Assembly: GCA_021846965.1 (NCBI GenBank)
Contig: JAJZWA010000003.1
Coordinates: 62,001 to 126,000 of the forward strand
DNA: 64,000 bases
From: Pseudomonadota bacterium
GTDB lineage: Bacteria > Pseudomonadota > Gammaproteobacteria > Burkholderiales > Burkholderiaceae_C
Direction of reading: 5' to 3'
The notes beneath the pieces are model-generated. The model was not told the origin of the DNA. It was given only the letters and a program-made list of their open reading frames with translations, and ran no database searches. Shown here in pieces: positions 63,453 through 64,000 of this stretch (position 1 is its first letter; the number at the start of each line of letters is the position of its first letter). A program made the translations under genes and the position numbers.

Positions 63453-64000
63453 ATGGCCAAGCGTGATTTCTACGAAGTTCTGGGGGTGCCCCGCGATGCC
63501 GACGAGGAGGCCCTGAAAAAGGCCTATCGCAAGCTGGCGATGAAGTACCACCCGGACCGCACCCAGGGCGACAAGGACAGCGAGGAGCGATTCAAGGAAG
63601 CCAAGCAGGCCTACGAGACCCTGAGCGATGCGCAAAAGCGCGCCGCCTACGACCGCTACGGCCACGCCGGGGTCGACCCCTCCGCCGGCGGCATGGGGGC
63701 CGGCGGTTTCGGCGGCGGCGCCGGCTTCGCCGACTTCGGCAGCATTTTCGAGGAGATCTTCGGCGGTGGCGGCGCACGCCAGCGCGGCGGCCCGCAGGTG
63801 TACCGCGGCGCCGACCTGAGCTACTCGCTGAGCCTGAGCCTGGAGGAAGCCGCCCACGGCACCACCAAGTCGCTGCGCATTCCCAGCTGGGACGCCTGCG
63901 GCACCTGCCACGGCAGCGGAGCCAAGCCCGGCACCAAGCCCAAGACCTGCCCGGCCTGCGGAGGCAGCGGCGCCACCACGCAGCGCATGGGTCCCTTCGC
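63453..64000 (+). CDS. dnaJ: Chaperone DnaJ, N-terminal part (runs off the window end)
   Basis: First 182 residues. J-domain 1-70 with HPD in [10 protein letters not shown], which stimulates the DnaK ATPase; a Gly/Phe-rich linker (about 74-115); and the start of the zinc-finger domain with [12 protein letters not shown] and CPACGGSGA. Co-chaperone of DnaK, 131 bp downstream of it. Confidence 0.97.
   Translation, partial: MAKRDFYEVLGVPRDADEEALKKAYRKLAMKYHPDRTQGDKDSEERFKEAKQAYETLSDAQKRAAYDRYGHAGVDPSAGGMGAGGFGGGAGFADFGSIFEEIFGGGGARQRGGPQVYRGADLSYSLSLSLEEAAHGTTKSLRIPSWDACGTCHGSGAKPGTKPKTCPACGGSGATTQRMGPF

Overview
The window reads as one continuous, very GC-rich chromosomal segment of a betaproteobacterium, most likely of the order Burkholderiales. 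The lineage signals are: a sigma-70 factor followed by DUF3619 and DUF3106 genes; DUF2844/DUF3443 families; 6S RNA directly after zapA; an RpoD with a long Lys/Ala-rich N-terminus; nrdR-ribD beside ribB(A)-ribH-nusB; an rnfB-like gene next to nth; and an intracellular PHB depolymerase. I do not assign a genus. I see no tRNA, rRNA, CRISPR array, insertion sequence or prophage. Nearly all long alternative-frame ORFs are shadows produced by the high GC content.

Layout. 1-5.4 kb: topoisomerase IV (parE, start of parC), a small methyltransferase, dapA and bamC. 5.4-15.3 kb: a fatty-acid desaturase, rsmB-purN, nrdR-ribD, the opposing ribB(X)-ribH-nusB operon, an ABM-domain protein, and a sigma factor/DUF3619/DUF3106 set. 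15.3-22.2 kb: a Pho-box-preceded cluster of a PlcP-like metallophosphoesterase, a GT4 glycosyltransferase and dgkA; then a LOG-type hydrolase, nadE-glnB, a FemAB/GNAT-like acyltransferase and a low-Mr tyrosine phosphatase. 22.2-28.0 kb: six exported proteins of two DUF families, arranged as three duplicated units that each follow the same 74-bp module. 28-39.5 kb: uvrB, an aromatic aminotransferase, phaZ, rnfB-like, nth, a BtuFCD-type vitamin B12 importer split over two strands, a small coiled-coil protein, zapA, 6S RNA, a TSUP transporter and an orphan PIN protein. 39.5-47.8 kb: lgt, clpA-clpS, icd, a tiny Lys-rich exported protein, DUF192, sodB and xseA. 48-64 kb: exbB-exbD-lpxK-trm112-kdsB-adk-dnaG-rpoD, a cyclase-FHA protein, hemH, an ArnT-like glycosyltransferase, grpE-dnaK and the start of dnaJ.

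Most genes are housekeeping and tightly packed, with many 1-4 bp stop/start overlaps that suggest translational coupling. The two accessory stories are these. First, the DUF3443 lipoproteins carry the full set of hallmarks of bilobal pepsin-like aspartic peptidases (two D[TS]GS motifs, a GILG element after the first and an LG/SL-P-[YF]-FGR element after the second). They are amplified with DUF2844 partners, and one copy seems to have formed by recombination. Second, phosphatase, glycosyltransferase and DAG kinase genes lie behind three PhoB-like half-sites, which fits phosphate-starvation membrane lipid remodelling. All of this comes from reading the sequence; no database search or structure prediction was run.
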